From Pezicula radicicola (taxonomy: Eukaryota; Ascomycota; Leotiomycetes; Helotiales; Dermateaceae), in NCBI GenBank assembly GCA_003008705.1, contig PDUO01000021.1, forward strand, positions 188,766-252,765: a DNA stretch of 64,000 nt, read 5' to 3'. The notes under the pieces were generated by a model that did no database searches, had not been told where the DNA came from, and saw only the letters and a list, made by a program, of their open reading frames with translations. Positions 1 to 11,028 of the stretch are shown piece after piece; the stretch's first letter is position 1; every line of letters begins with the position of its first letter. The translations under genes and the position numbers were made by a program.

Positions 1-161
1 TAATAGTTGATAAGCAGGTACTTCGAGACTGGTTAACGTTAAATGGTCTGGTATGTACAAGATGTCGACCTCTTAGTAATAACCTAAGGGCTAGGAGAAT
101 AACCCCCCCACCCCTAGCCTTCTAGACCGACTTTTAATAAGAGACTAACAGCTAAATATAG

Positions 162-287
162 AAGGGAAAGCCAGACGTGCAGATCCCCCCTGAAGTTGTA
201 GAGAAGACAAAGGCACGCTATATAGAAGTATTTAAACGGCTCACAGGAAGGACCCTGGAGGAAGCGCTAAATAGCCTAGAGGACTAA
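162..287 (+). pseudogene. Relic of the C-terminal end of SAICAR synthase (ADE1-type)
   Basis: One frame reads about 41 codons ending in TAA at 285-287. It contains KGKPDV, then PPEVVEKTKARYIEVF and KRLTGRTLEEAL, which is the layout of the C-terminal helix of fungal phosphoribosylaminoimidazole-succinocarboxamide synthase (de novo purine synthesis). The frame is closed upstream by a TAG at 159-161, and I see no further matching sequence between there and the left edge. The surroundings are degenerate and AT-rich, so this looks like a fragment carried or left in repeat DNA. A 3' exon of a gene lying mostly outside the window is possible but would need an acceptor between 159 and 162. The family call rests on remembered motif similarity only. 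Confidence 0.4.
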
Positions 288-2006
288 GGAATAAGGAAAA
301 GAGGAAAGTAGCTAGGATTTCTAGATTTAGGGAATAGATTAGGAGTTTTCTTACTAGCCGACGTAAATGTGGCTTTAAGGCCTAGATCTTATCTTATGTA
401 GCTTCAGAAGCAGCCGCTTGCAAGTAACTAAGATTCCTAGCGTTTAAGGGATACCTCGAGCTATTCGGATGCCAGAGTCGGTTTTAACGTAGAAACCAGG
501 AAACAAAGTAACTAGGGCAGCTTAATAGTAAATTAAAGAAAAGCTATCTACGACTGTTCTCCCCTCCTGTTGGTCTCGACGGTAGATGCTGCCGCTACTA
601 TTGAAGAACACTCGGCTTCCGAAAAGTAATCCACAATCCGGAGGTTGCCCAGGTTTCTAAGACTTCTAACCCTAACCCGTTGCTTCCGACAGCACCACAC
701 TTCCCTTGACAGTAGTCACGATGTCTTTTCCTGAGTTATTAACAATTACCATTAACTAACTGTATAAGCAGCAAATGTTTCGTAATGCATCTACCTCAAA
801 ACCTCTACGAGCGTTTCTAATTGGGACCATACAGGCAGGATTATACATATATCTCCATTCAACTAATAATGGCATTGTCGTATACCGAACTCCAGCCTGC
901 CCATCGAGGCATCCTATTTGTACCTGCGGAAGGTCGTTTGAGACACTTTCTCAGTCTAGCTGCTTGTTGCCGTCGCTGGAGCTTCACCGTTCAGAACACT
1001 GCAGCGAATTTTGGGGGTATTAGTTGTAGACCCAGTCGCTTCTTAGTACCATCTCGAGAGGTCTTTGTTCGTACCTTTAGCTAGGCCAGATGTGTGCCTA
1101 CCCGACTTGTCCGTTAAAGGGTGGTAGCTCTGATCTGTGGCGACGAGCTTTCAAGAGTGACTGCATCCCCTCTGAGCACTGAGATGGTGGATCCACATAT
1201 GTAGGGACTTACAGAAACTTAGTAGGCGGAGATGTGTCAACACTGAGACCGTCATGGGCGATGAGATTGGAATGTGAATCTCCCGAACTGCTGACTGGTC
1301 GTAGAACTCCAAGATAATATCGGCAGCTTGACTCAATAGAGACTCTATTGAGCATACAGGTAAATTTTCTAGACCTTTGTTAACCACCTCTTTCCATGGG
1401 GTCCATTTTCGATCTTCGAATCTAGTCGGGTTCAACTCATCCTTGGTACGACAAATAAAGTGAATATTTACCTTCTGGAAGTTCCACCGAAGCCAAGAAT
1501 CAAGTCCTTCGGCCTGATGTGATCACACTGCTCACCGCATCGTGTCATTCGTACCAGCTACTTCTTTTTCTCCCAAAAGCTCACTGCCGTCAGATATTAT
1601 GGACGATGTTTGCAAGGCTGTGAGATCGGCACGAAAGTATTTCAACAAGAGGAAGATTGCGGTGGATTTACTGCCGTCTGCTGGATTTCCGACTCCTGAT
1701 ATTACCGTCGAACAATTCACAAGAATGAGCTCGGATTGGCTCGAAAAGTGTGTGCTGGCAGATTCTCCCCAGAAGATGGTCGCCTAGTTTTGGGCAAGGC
1801 TTGACCTCCTCTTCACGAGAATGCAATGCTGAATGATGTCGGCGAGTCTCGGAATCTGGTCGTCCGATAGCTTTTCTCCTACCGTGGAGACAAATCCCTT
1901 ATATCTTCCGTCGAATTCGATGCTACAAAAATCTCGTATGGCAAATGATAGTCAAGCTCGCATAGTCAGTCACAAAGCGGCTTCCGGATTTGTTGGCCCA
2001 TATTCA
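288..2006. other. No gene supported; degenerate sequence
   Basis: No convincing gene. A CCCTAA-like run (ctaaccctaaccc) lies near 666-678. On the minus strand one frame stays open from about 1505 to 1151 (over 110 codons, rich in Trp and charged residues near its start), and on the plus strand 1542-1787 is open. Neither matches a family I recognise, neither has a coherent start and intron structure, and they overlap confusing frames. They may be relics of a gene downstream of the NLR-like gene. Confidence 0.5.
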
Positions 2007-5000
2007 TCACCATGTTTTTTGGCTGCGGGCTTTGAATTGGCGTACAATATGATTTCCATGCTGTTCGGAGTCGCCATGTTTACCTATCAGCGAGCCTTCA
2101 TGCTCTTGCTGGAGACGATTTTGAAGCAAGCGTAGTTCGGATTCAATTTTTTTGCACAATGGATGTTGTTTCGTCAGCCTCATGTTGGCCCTCTCTAGGG
2201 CAACCTCGCATGCCTGAATAGCCTTCTCAATCTTTTCTTGCCGCTCATAGAGCTGTGCCAGCTTCCACATGGCGTAGACAGAGTCAGGGTGTTCGTGACC
2301 ACGGGATTTTTCAAGCCTTCGGATTGTATCCAAAGTAAGTTGCTCCGCTTCGTCAAATCGACCTTGTCGGGCGTAGACTCGAGCAAGCTCGCCACAACCC
2401 ATCAGGACTCCCAGATGGTCGTCGCTGAGACTCCGCTTACCCGCCGCAATTCCATCTATTAACATATATTCAGCCTCTTGGAGCAGACCCAGCTCAATAT
2501 TGATTTTCGCTAGATTACACAGCGCCCATAATGTCCAAGGATGTTCCTTGCCAAGCCTAAACTTTCTCTCGTCGTAAACCTTGCGCATGATGCCTTTAGC
2601 TTCATCCAGACGCCTAAGGTCTAGTAAAGCCATTGCAAGATTATTCATTGTTGTAAGAGTTTCTAGGTCTGTGGCTCCCAGCCTCTTTTCCCTGAAAATG
2701 AGGACTTCTTGGTGAATCTCCATGCTCTCTTGAAATCTATGCCAAGACCCAAGCGTCACGCCCAAATTATCCAAAGCCGTGAGTGTGTCGTCATGGTCTG
2801 GGCCTAAGATTGCTTTCATCCGGTCTGTAGTGAGTTTCTGCAGGTTGAGAGCCTCATGATATTGTCCATGCAACCAGTAAGACCGTCCCAGTTGATCCAT
2901 GGCCAGGAGGGTCTCGCGATGTTCAGGACCGAAGACTTTCGATCGAGCCTCAACAACACATTTTTGCAGGGTAATAGCCTCATCCAAGCGCCCAAGACCC
3001 CAATATGTTCCCGCAAGACCTAACATCGCTGTCATCGTTCTCTCATTTTCGTAGCCCGAAGTTTGAACCAATATGTCTTTCACCATTGACAAGTACACTG
3101 TAGCTTCTCTGAAGCGACCGCGCTCAGCATATACGTAGCCACATTTCCCGGCAGTGAGAGCTTGATCCCGGATGATGAGCAGTAACGTTTGCTGGAAGAA
3201 TTTTGCGGAGAAGAGTTGAAGTCTTCCCAATCGACTAGAGTAATTGCTAATTCTGATTGGACGCGCCGCGAGACAGGTATCGAGATGAGGGAGCAGATCT
3301 TTACGGAATTCTCCATGAGTTTCTCCGGCATCATCTGGTGGCAGTAGAATGGATTCGGCGAGCGTATTTAGTGCAATTTGCGCCCAGAGCGCTTTCTCCC
3401 CCTGGTCGAGACGATCTCGAGCCCAGGCATGTACCAAAGGGTGTAACGAGAAACTCGCGTCCTTACCGTCGTAGCTGATTAGAGAGAGCGAATATAACTT
3501 GTGGAGTGCTCGCCTTACACGATATGGATGCAGCATTTCTAGGTCTTGTCTGAGAAACTGTGGAAGTGCGGGAGGGGGTCGCAGTCGTTTGATCATTGCG
3601 TCTAGGAGCCTTGAAGGTACGGACTTGTTCGTTGAGATGGCAAGTGTTTTGAGCCTGTTTTCTACTGCCCTCGTGAAGATGTCGACCCGAATATGTTCAA
3701 AATGGTAGAAGCCAACAATTTTGAGGAGTTCCACGGCGTCCTGACTCGCCATTGTATTTTTCGCTTCTAGATAACTCAAGGAAAAGTCGAAGGCGGAATA
3801 GACAATGTCGTCGTCTTCGGCTGCAGCCATTGAACGTGGTCTGGCTCGGCGCTGACTTCGATAATGGTTGTGAAAATTCAGATAGTCTTTCAACTCGCAG
3901 ATCTTTTGAAAAATAGAAGTGCCTGCTTGAATCAAAGCCAGCGCAAGATACCCTAGAGTCCGGCTAATCTCGTTTCCCGCGGCTTCAGTTGATGCGTCCC
4001 ACGGCCTAGGAACATCAGCGCGCTTGAGTAGAAGGTGTAGAGCTTCTCGTTTCTTAAGTCCTTTGAGCTCGACACTTCCTACAGTAGCATGGCTTCGAAA
4101 GTCTGGATTTCTGGTCGTTACGAGAATATATCCTCTGCCACCCTCTGGAAACAAGCGTGGTAAATCCAGGTCAGGATTGTCGGCGTTGTCAATAACAAGC
4201 AGCCACGGTTTTTCAAGCTGCGAGAGCCAATGTTTACCAGCGCCTTCGGTGGCTTCTAACCCACCTATCTTTCCGATTTTAGCGAAAGAATCCCTCGCAG
4301 TCTCCATAGACGTTGCATGAATTGTGAAAACTGCCCAAAATCTGCATGTCTTTGATTAGCCCCAATAAAGCCTTTGATGAACCAGGAAACATTACCGCTC
4401 TTGATTTTCTCTCGCAAATTGAGAACAAAATTGCGTCTTTCCAGAGCCTCCCATTCCATAGACAACGAATCTTCTTTGCCGGCGAATTGACACGGTGCTC
4501 TCTGGCGAAAATAGAGCCTTCTGCAGAATCTCAGAGATATCTTCACGTCCAATGAAATCAGCGGCGGCCTCTTGGGGTGGATAGAAATGTCTGCTACGCG
4601 ACTTCTCTGAGGCATCGTTTTTATAGTAGAATAGGCGGTCGTCATAAATATCAAAAGCCAAGCCCGCAAGCTCAAAAGCTTCATTCGATCGCGCTCGAAT
4701 GAGCGCTGCTAGGGCCGCCTCCCATCGACGGGCGATGACTCTCGGAGCTTCACGACAATACCGTGCCAATGCTGCAATGACTGTCCTGTAGCTTGAAGAA
4801 CTGGGGTTTGAGAACTTTACCATCTGTGAATGAGTACCGTCTATGCCAGACCGCTCTGTGTTGTCCAGATTTGGTGCTGCAGATGATTCTTCGACGACGA
4901 ATCCCGATCGGTGTCCAAAACTAGTCTGGACCTCTTCCCAGAAGAAGAAAACACGGAACTGCTTCATCAGCGGGGCAAACTGGTCCGTAATTATTTCTAA

Positions 5001-5651
5001 AATCTCTGAGTCGCCGTTCAATGCTGTACTAAACTGGCCATCTGTATGTATAGTGGTGCGAAGCTCCGAGCTCTGTGTTGATTCTAGTGCAAGCCAGCTG
5101 GCCGTATCTGTGCGGTTATGTGGTGTTCCGAAGAAGAGTATTGCGTACGTCGAAACAAATATAGAGTATAAATGAACCACTTGCGCAGACGTCCTACTTG
5201 CAGAGTAGGCTAGCGCTCTCTTGACTAATATTCCACCAAGACCATGACACAGAAAGATAATGGGCCGGTGATCACAGCCCTCCATGCTTCGGTCAGCCTG
5301 CAAAGAAGCCACAAGGGTATGGGCGTGCTTTTGGATCGTGTCGGCGCTCCGGGCGCTGTAGAATGAGGAAGCAGAGGCGTCATAGCCAAATGTCAACACG
5401 CGTGCCACAGGTATGGCTTTGGGAAGTAAGTCCCGAAGCCATAGAATTCAGGTTTCGGGATGAGTCCAGGCTTCGATCATGTTTTCGTTCAAGCCATGGA
5501 CGGCCACGATACTATGGAGGTCGCAATCAGTAATGTTTTGTACGCGACTATCATATCGCGATTCTTACTCTACCGGAGCATTTCGGCCTTCCCGATCAGC
5601 CCCGTCTTGGTTGAATTCGACCTTATGAAGTTGCAAGAGGTCTGAAGGCAT
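2007..5651 (-). pseudogene. NLR-like protein: SesB-type alpha/beta hydrolase, NB-ARC and TPR domains, with one in-frame stop
   Basis: Three exons read 5651-5569, 5511-4396 and 4341-2007, with introns of 57 and 54 nt; the summed length is 1178 codons. Order of parts: an alpha/beta hydrolase of the SesB type (IVAVHGL, residues about 29-270), an NB-ARC/NTPase with P-loop GMGGSGKT near residue 381 and Walker B LLVIDNAD near 445, then about eight TPR units at 42-residue spacing from about residue 780 (each with an LDEA-like core). This is the architecture of fungal NLR-like receptors implicated in allorecognition and defence. Two oddities. Codon 49 is TGA (5450-5448), in a stretch that otherwise continues perfectly (HPET, stop, ILWLRDLLP). 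The lipase elbow reads CHGLGG, with Gly at residue 118 (GGT) where hydrolases of this fold have the nucleophile Ser. The rest is open, so decay is recent, the stop is an allele or error, or a shorter product is made. No good ATG follows the stop before the NB domain's conserved start. Confidence 0.85.
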
Positions 5652-6393
5652 CCTCAATACCCGAAAGACCTGTAATGACAAGATGAATCGAACAAGACAG
5701 CTCTTAGCGTTGTTGACATCAAGGAAGAAGTTGGACTAGCCCCGCAGCTCCAAATGGTGGGGAGGATTTTAAGGAGACAAAGGCAAGGAGTGGGTGGGCG
5801 TCCGGGTTGGATGGCATGGCCCGTGCCGTCGCCATTGCAGCCAGGGTTCCGCTGTAGATTGTTAAAGTTATCTTTTATAAATTACTTTTCCAAATTTTAT
5901 TTTATTTTATCTTATAATTATACTTATATATATCTCTATATTTACTATCTTATATTAGTAAGCCTATTCCTTTTATATTTACTTTTATATGAACTATTAT
6001 TACTCTTTTTTTTATACCTATTCTTTTATATCGATAGTTTCCTTCTACTTTGTTTAGGGGATTCGGCACCCCTTTAAAAAGCGAGCGGGTGATCTTCGAG
6101 CACAAACCATATATACACCAAATTCAAGATTTCGGCATAAGAGGCGAGCCTCGCCTAGGGCACGTCCTATTGGACCGAGCTTCTGGCAGGAAACGGTGTA
6201 AGGGACATATACATGGTAAGCGCTCGGCCCCAGGCGAAATTTATCCAATTATAATCCGGTCCCTGCGACATGTTGATGTGCGGCGCTTAAATGTTGTCAA
6301 CGGCGCAGAAAGGCCTGGTCCGCCTTGAATTTTTGTTAAGAACATATCCCAGACCCAGCTCAATCAAAGATTCGTCATTGAAACTTCTACTCC
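5652..6393. other. Intergenic, divergent promoters plus AT-rich tract
   Basis: This separates the NLR-like gene (minus) from the P450 (plus). Positions about 5865-6050 are an AT-rich low-complexity tract (long runs of tatattta/ttttatat). I see no gene; open frames here are low-complexity artefacts. Promoters of both neighbours must lie here, but I recognise no specific site. Confidence 0.6.
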
Positions 6394-8226
6394 ATGATGG
6401 TTACTATGAAAATCCAAAGCCTTTCCTTCACGGATTTCCGTGATGTGACCGATTGGGTCATGAAACGGTCTTTGATTTCCTTGCTTCTGGCCTTTGCAGC
6501 CCACATTATCTATCACGTTACGAAGAGATATCTCGAATATCGCGTGCGTTGTGCATCAACAAGCCATCGAGGATACTTTAGCCTGACAGTTTACAGGTAG
6601 ATGCTGCTTTCGGCCGTCGCCACGGTTGTCAGCCGCCTCCGGAACTGCCCAAGAGATGGCCTCTTGGACTTGACCGTATACAGGAGCTCTGGGTTTCGAA
6701 TTCAGAAGGTCGCCTTCTCGCTTTCTTATGCTCAGTTGCTAAAGACTACGAACCTCGCAACAACCTCTCCCAATACTTGTTGGTCGGTCCACGAGCCTTT
6801 CATGTTCTGCATCCGAGGAACGTTGAGTCCGTCCTGTCCGTAAACTTCAAAGGTAATACTATCTGTGATTGATTAGGGCTTGTGGAAGCCATAATTATTG
6901 ACCGTTATCACACAGACTACGGCTTCGGAGTTCGACGAGATGTTTTTGCCCCATTATTGGGTAATGGTATCTTTGCCCAAGAGGGCCCAGCCTGGAAACA
7001 CTCGAGAGAACTCTTGCGAAAGCAGTTTGTTCGAACACAGTATCAGAATCACGACCACTTCTGTGAACATGTTGACAATCTCATAGCATGCCTGCCGATT
7101 AATGGGGTCATCGATCTGCAACCGCTCTTCTTCAACCTTACTTTAGATACAACAACTGCTCTGTTGTTGGGACGGTCGATCTACAGCTTGAGAGCAAATA
7201 TCGACCAGGACGCCGAGAACAGATTATTCGCGGAGAGCTTCAATATAGCTCAGGAAGGATTAGCTAAGCGGTTTCGCATTGCTCCATGGCATTTCTTATA
7301 CAACCCTCCGGAATTTCGGAGAGCTTGTTCCAACGTCCATCGTTTCGTAGAACGTTATATCCAAGAACGAAACTTGCAAAACGAGAAAGCCGCTTTCGGG
7401 GAAGAATCATACGGTTTTATCGACCAAGTCGCAAAGGAGTCTACAAGCAATGAAGACCTTCGCGATCAGCTCCTTAATGTCTTGCTAGCTGGGAGAGATA
7501 CGACAGCATGTTGTTTATCATGGACATTGTACGTCTTGACCTGGGCTAACGTGTACTGTGCTGAGCTGACATCTACATTTATCTACGTGCAGTCGCCTTC
7601 TTGTGCGCCATCGTCACATAATGGATCGCCTTCGAAGAGAAGTCTACTCCGTTATGGGCGAATCAGAGCACCCAAGCCGGGAGCAGATTAGAAGAATGCC
7701 ATATCTTGCTTGTATTATCAAAGAAAGTAAGTAAACTCAAACTCATCCCATGATATCACAGGCTGAGGCTTAACTTGGAGGTCTTCGCCTTTATCCACCC
7801 GTACCGCTGAATAATCGGCAAGCTACGGAAACCACCATCCTACCGACTGGTGGTGGGCCAGACGGACACAGTCCCATTCTAGTAAGGAAAGGCGAGTTGG
7901 TTGTGTATTCGCAATACGTCAACTCACGGAGGAAGAATATCTATGGGCCGGATGCAGATGACTTTCGTCCCGAGAGGTGGGAACGGGGCGAGCTCGCGAA
8001 TATTGGCTGGGCATATTTTCCGTTCAGCGGTGGGCCAAGGCAATGTCTGGGTGAAGACTTTGCCCTCATGGAAATTTCCTATACTATCGTGAGGCTGTTG
8101 CAGGCTTCTTCGCTCATCGTATTACCTGAGGGTGAGGAGATCGAGCCTGTTGGAACGGAGAGACAACAACTGACTCTCGTCCTCTCAAGTGCGGATGGAT
8201 GTAGGGTCCAAATTGAACGTCGGTGA
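6394..8226 (+). CDS. Cytochrome P450, CYP52-like (alkane/fatty acid hydroxylase type)
   Basis: Five exons: 6394-6543, 6597-6852, 6916-7528, 7593-7726 and 7781-8226 give a complete 532-residue protein. An N-terminal membrane anchor (SLISLLLAFAAHIIYHV) is followed by a proline-rich hinge (CQPPPELPKRWPLG), the I-helix AGRDTT near residue 327, the K-helix ExxR in KESLRLYPP, the PERF-like FRPERW, and the heme loop FPFSGGPRQCLG with the ligand Cys near residue 472. The segments DYGFGVRRDVFAPLLGNGIF and PVPLNNR are typical of CYP52 and relatives, which hydroxylate alkanes or fatty acids at the ER in a redox partnership with P450 reductase. The substrate here is unknown. The start is the ATG that opens the membrane anchor (ATG ATG at 6394). 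It is intact, although it sits between two broken NLR-type genes and repeat DNA. Confidence 0.92.
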
Positions 8227-8313
8227 ATGGATCTATAGGCGTGATATATGCACTGAACCGTAGCGATATAAAGGGCAATTGAACTGAAATTTGATTATTA
8301 TAGCAGACATTTC

Positions 8314-8874
8314 AGGCCCTGTCCGGCTTTTTCAGACAATATAGGAGCTAGAGGCAACTAACTAGATGCTTTTAGATGTGATTTATTTCAGATTATTTTA
8401 TATCCCTAGATCTAAAATAGATCGATTTCTATACAAAAATTAGTAATTAGCGTTTAGCAGCTTTTAGTTTATATACTAAGGCTTTTTAAGTAGCGCCCCC
8501 GGAAATCACCTATAGGGAGTATAGCTTATATTTATAGGGCATAGAGTACTATAGAAAAGAAGAAGGAGAAAAGAAAGAACTAGTATAGGGCATATAGCCT
8601 ATAACCTTAAGGTGTAAAGCCTATAGTAATAATACATCTAAAAACCTTTAGAGGGTTAATAGAGGCTCGAGGCTCTGGATATAATAATTTTAGTTTAGAT
8701 GCTTTTTAGTAGAAAAGAGGCAACACATCTAGAAGAATCTAAAGACATAGATCTAAGATCTTTTTTATATAGAAACACTACTAAACGCTTCAGTCCAAAA
8801 TGTAGGCCTATGCCTCTATATATAGGCATCTAAAAAAACGTCTGGCGTCTGGAAAGTCGAACCAAACAGGACCT
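8314..8874. repeat. Small inverted-repeat element (MITE-like), RIP-eroded
   Basis: The ends are imperfect inverted repeats: 8314 onward reads AGGCCCTGTCCGG then TTTTTCAGAC, and the complement of 8874 backward reads AGGTCCTGTTTGG then CTTTCCAGAC. The inside is AT-rich with many tatag-type words and a GCGCCCCCGGAAATC core at about 8493-8507. The same end and core recur, inverted, at about 50367-50572, and the core recurs at 12196-12274. No clear target-site duplication and no transposase frame are visible, so I read it as a non-autonomous DNA transposon family. Confidence 0.65.
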
Positions 8875-9681
8875 TAGAGCTTCCTATGAGGTCAACTTCG
8901 AGTATCCAACAAAAGTAAGCGTTGGAAAGCACCAGCACGATAAATGAGAGATTCCAATCGATTTTATCATTTCAAACCCAAATTCAGCAAGGTGCCTGTC
9001 TGTATCAATTCGTAGGTGTAGTATTTCACGTTTAGATTACTAAATGTTTGATCTGGATTGGACAAAGGCATCCAGCGGCTACGCAACACCAAATCCCCTG
9101 TCAGGAACAAAATACTGGGGTAATAGTTGGTTAGCAAAGCCCCCCTCTAACCAACTATTAATTGGTTGATGCCTTTCGTCTCGCCGTTCAGGAGCAGCAG
9201 CCACACCTTGACGGCCCGAGCCCCCGGCCCGGCCGACCGACAGCTGAGGGTGATAAACCAGCCACGACAACTCTATGTAGATCGTGCTTTTATGAGTAAA
9301 ACAGAAAGACCACAGTAAGCCTCAACAAATTTTGGGGGGTTGAGTCAGAGTACTCTCCATCACGATGGCCCAGTATGGTGCATAATGACAGTTTCAACGT
9401 CTAGGGCTGTGTGCACTTCAGATTACCAGGCCTCTGAACTGGCCAGCGTTTACTGATCTCCGCGATTCCTTTCCCGCGAATCAAGAATAATTACTTGCCC
9501 CTGTCGCAACTTTGTGGCGCAGTGATATCAGAGATGGACGAGGCTGTTACGGGAGAACTGGCAGTGCTGGATCCGAATTAAAAGCATGTCTTTATCGCTG
9601 TTGCAGTATTTAAAATATTAATCTGCAAACACATTCGAAGTTGGCCTAAAGACAGTTGAACATCTACATCAAGATCCGATC
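8875..9681. other. Intergenic, nothing recognised
   Basis: No gene seen. It includes the promoter and 5' leader of the shortened hydrolase gene that follows. Short open frames near 9079-9270 have no recognisable features. Confidence 0.5.
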
Positions 9682-11028
9682 ATGGGGCTTGGAGACCCAC
9701 AGCAAGTTTTTGGGATTCAAGAGTTGTATCGTCCGGCGCAGGAACCGGCGGAGATTGAGTGAGTACACATGCATTCATACTCAAATTTCGGACATTGACC
9801 TGTCTATTCTACATAGTATTGTCGCAGTGCATGGACTCAATGGCGACGCAGTCAAAACATGGACATCCGAGCCTGGGAATATTTGCTGGTTGAACCATCC
9901 TGATCTTCTGCCGAAGTACATAAAGCATGCTCGAGTCCTAGCATGGGGATACAATGCGAATATCTCTTCCTTGACGGGAAAAACAACTAGTTCAGAGCGA
10001 ATTTTGCAGCATGCTCAGACACTTGTTGCACAATTACATGCTGATAGGGATGTGAGTGGCTCTGCTCCAAACAAAACAAACTAGGATGATAGCCCGAACA
10101 TGTCTGGAAAGAGTGCGGCATATACGAATACATCTGCTAACAGCCTGTAGCTTGAAGATGCGAACGACAGGCCTATCATCTTCCTTTGTCATTCCCTGGG
10201 TGGAATCATAGTAAAAAGAGTACGTCATTTAGTTCAATACCCAAAGCGGAACTCGCGTCCTAAAAGCACGAACATTGTTGCCAATTTTACCGTCTCAATG
10301 TTGGCCATTTTCTAATCAGACCTCATCACTAGGCTTTGGCATATTCTGCGAGCCGCAGTACTTCAAAAATAGCACATCTCCACTCGGTATATACCTGTAT
10401 ATTCGCCATACTCTTTTTCGGTACTCCGCATAATGGATCGAGTAAAGCACGTCTCCTTGGTAGTCTCCAAAAACTCGCATCTCTCGCCATTCCCAAGGGT
10501 GTAGTACAAATCGAGTCGAGCTTAGTGAACGCACTCGAAGAAGAGTCGGAGACACTATAAAATATCACGGACCAATTCGCCCCACTAATGGCCAATTTTC
10601 GCATCTTCTTTTTCTGGGAACAGGAGAAGACGGATCTCAAATATACCAAGGAGTACATTGTGGACGAGATAAGTGCAGTACCTATCTTAGACAACACGGA
10701 GAGGTATGGCATTACGGCGGACCACAGGGGCATGTGTAAATTCGGAAGGAACACCTCCCAAGGTTTTCGCACCACTGTAGCAGCACTTCGGAGGTACGGT
10801 CAGGAAGCGCCGCAGGTAATTAGGGGTAGATGGATCAAGACTACTGAGATGTTGAGCGAAAATCGACGGTATGAAGCTATTGAAATGTTGAAGGGTATTC
10901 AACCATCGCTAGCTCATGCCTATACACCGGAGACTATGAAAAGGATCGAGGGCTCGCTTACTCGTAAAGAAATACTGGAGGGCTTTGACCATCGCGGAAG
11001 GACTGCAGAGAGTCAATCAATGATATAG
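9682..11028 (+). pseudogene. SesB-type alpha/beta hydrolase paralogue, without NB-ARC, with one in-frame stop
   Basis: Exons 9682-9758, 9817-10051, 10151-10219 and 10333-11028 join in frame (359 codons). The protein mirrors the N-terminal third of the NLR-like gene at 2007-5651: the first intron falls at the same codon (GA|T in DIVAVHGL), followed by HARVLAWGY, FLCHSLGG (Ser-119, the expected nucleophile, present here), ALAYSASR, ILFFGTPHNG, NITDQFAPLM and LDNTERYGI. It ends at residue 358 instead of entering an NB-ARC domain. Codon 203 is TAA (10558-10560) in an otherwise continuous and conserved stretch (SEETL-type context, then NITDQF), consistent with a CAA-to-TAA change. Without that stop this would be a stand-alone hydrolase of the kind found in fungal NLR/allorecognition systems; with it, the product would lose the region that carries the remaining catalytic residues. 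Confidence 0.8.

Noticed and set aside
1542..1787. Plausible 81-codon plus-strand protein
   Set aside because: No family match and no consistent exons on either side; it overlaps minus-strand open frames that are equally unsupported.
5387..5461. An additional intron to explain the TGA in the NLR-like gene
   Set aside because: No GT..AG pair around 5448-5450 gives an in-frame join that keeps the conserved residues on both sides.
5754..6077. Open frame rich in Tyr/Leu/Ile/Phe
   Set aside because: It is the translation of an AT-rich low-complexity tract and looks membrane-like only because of that.
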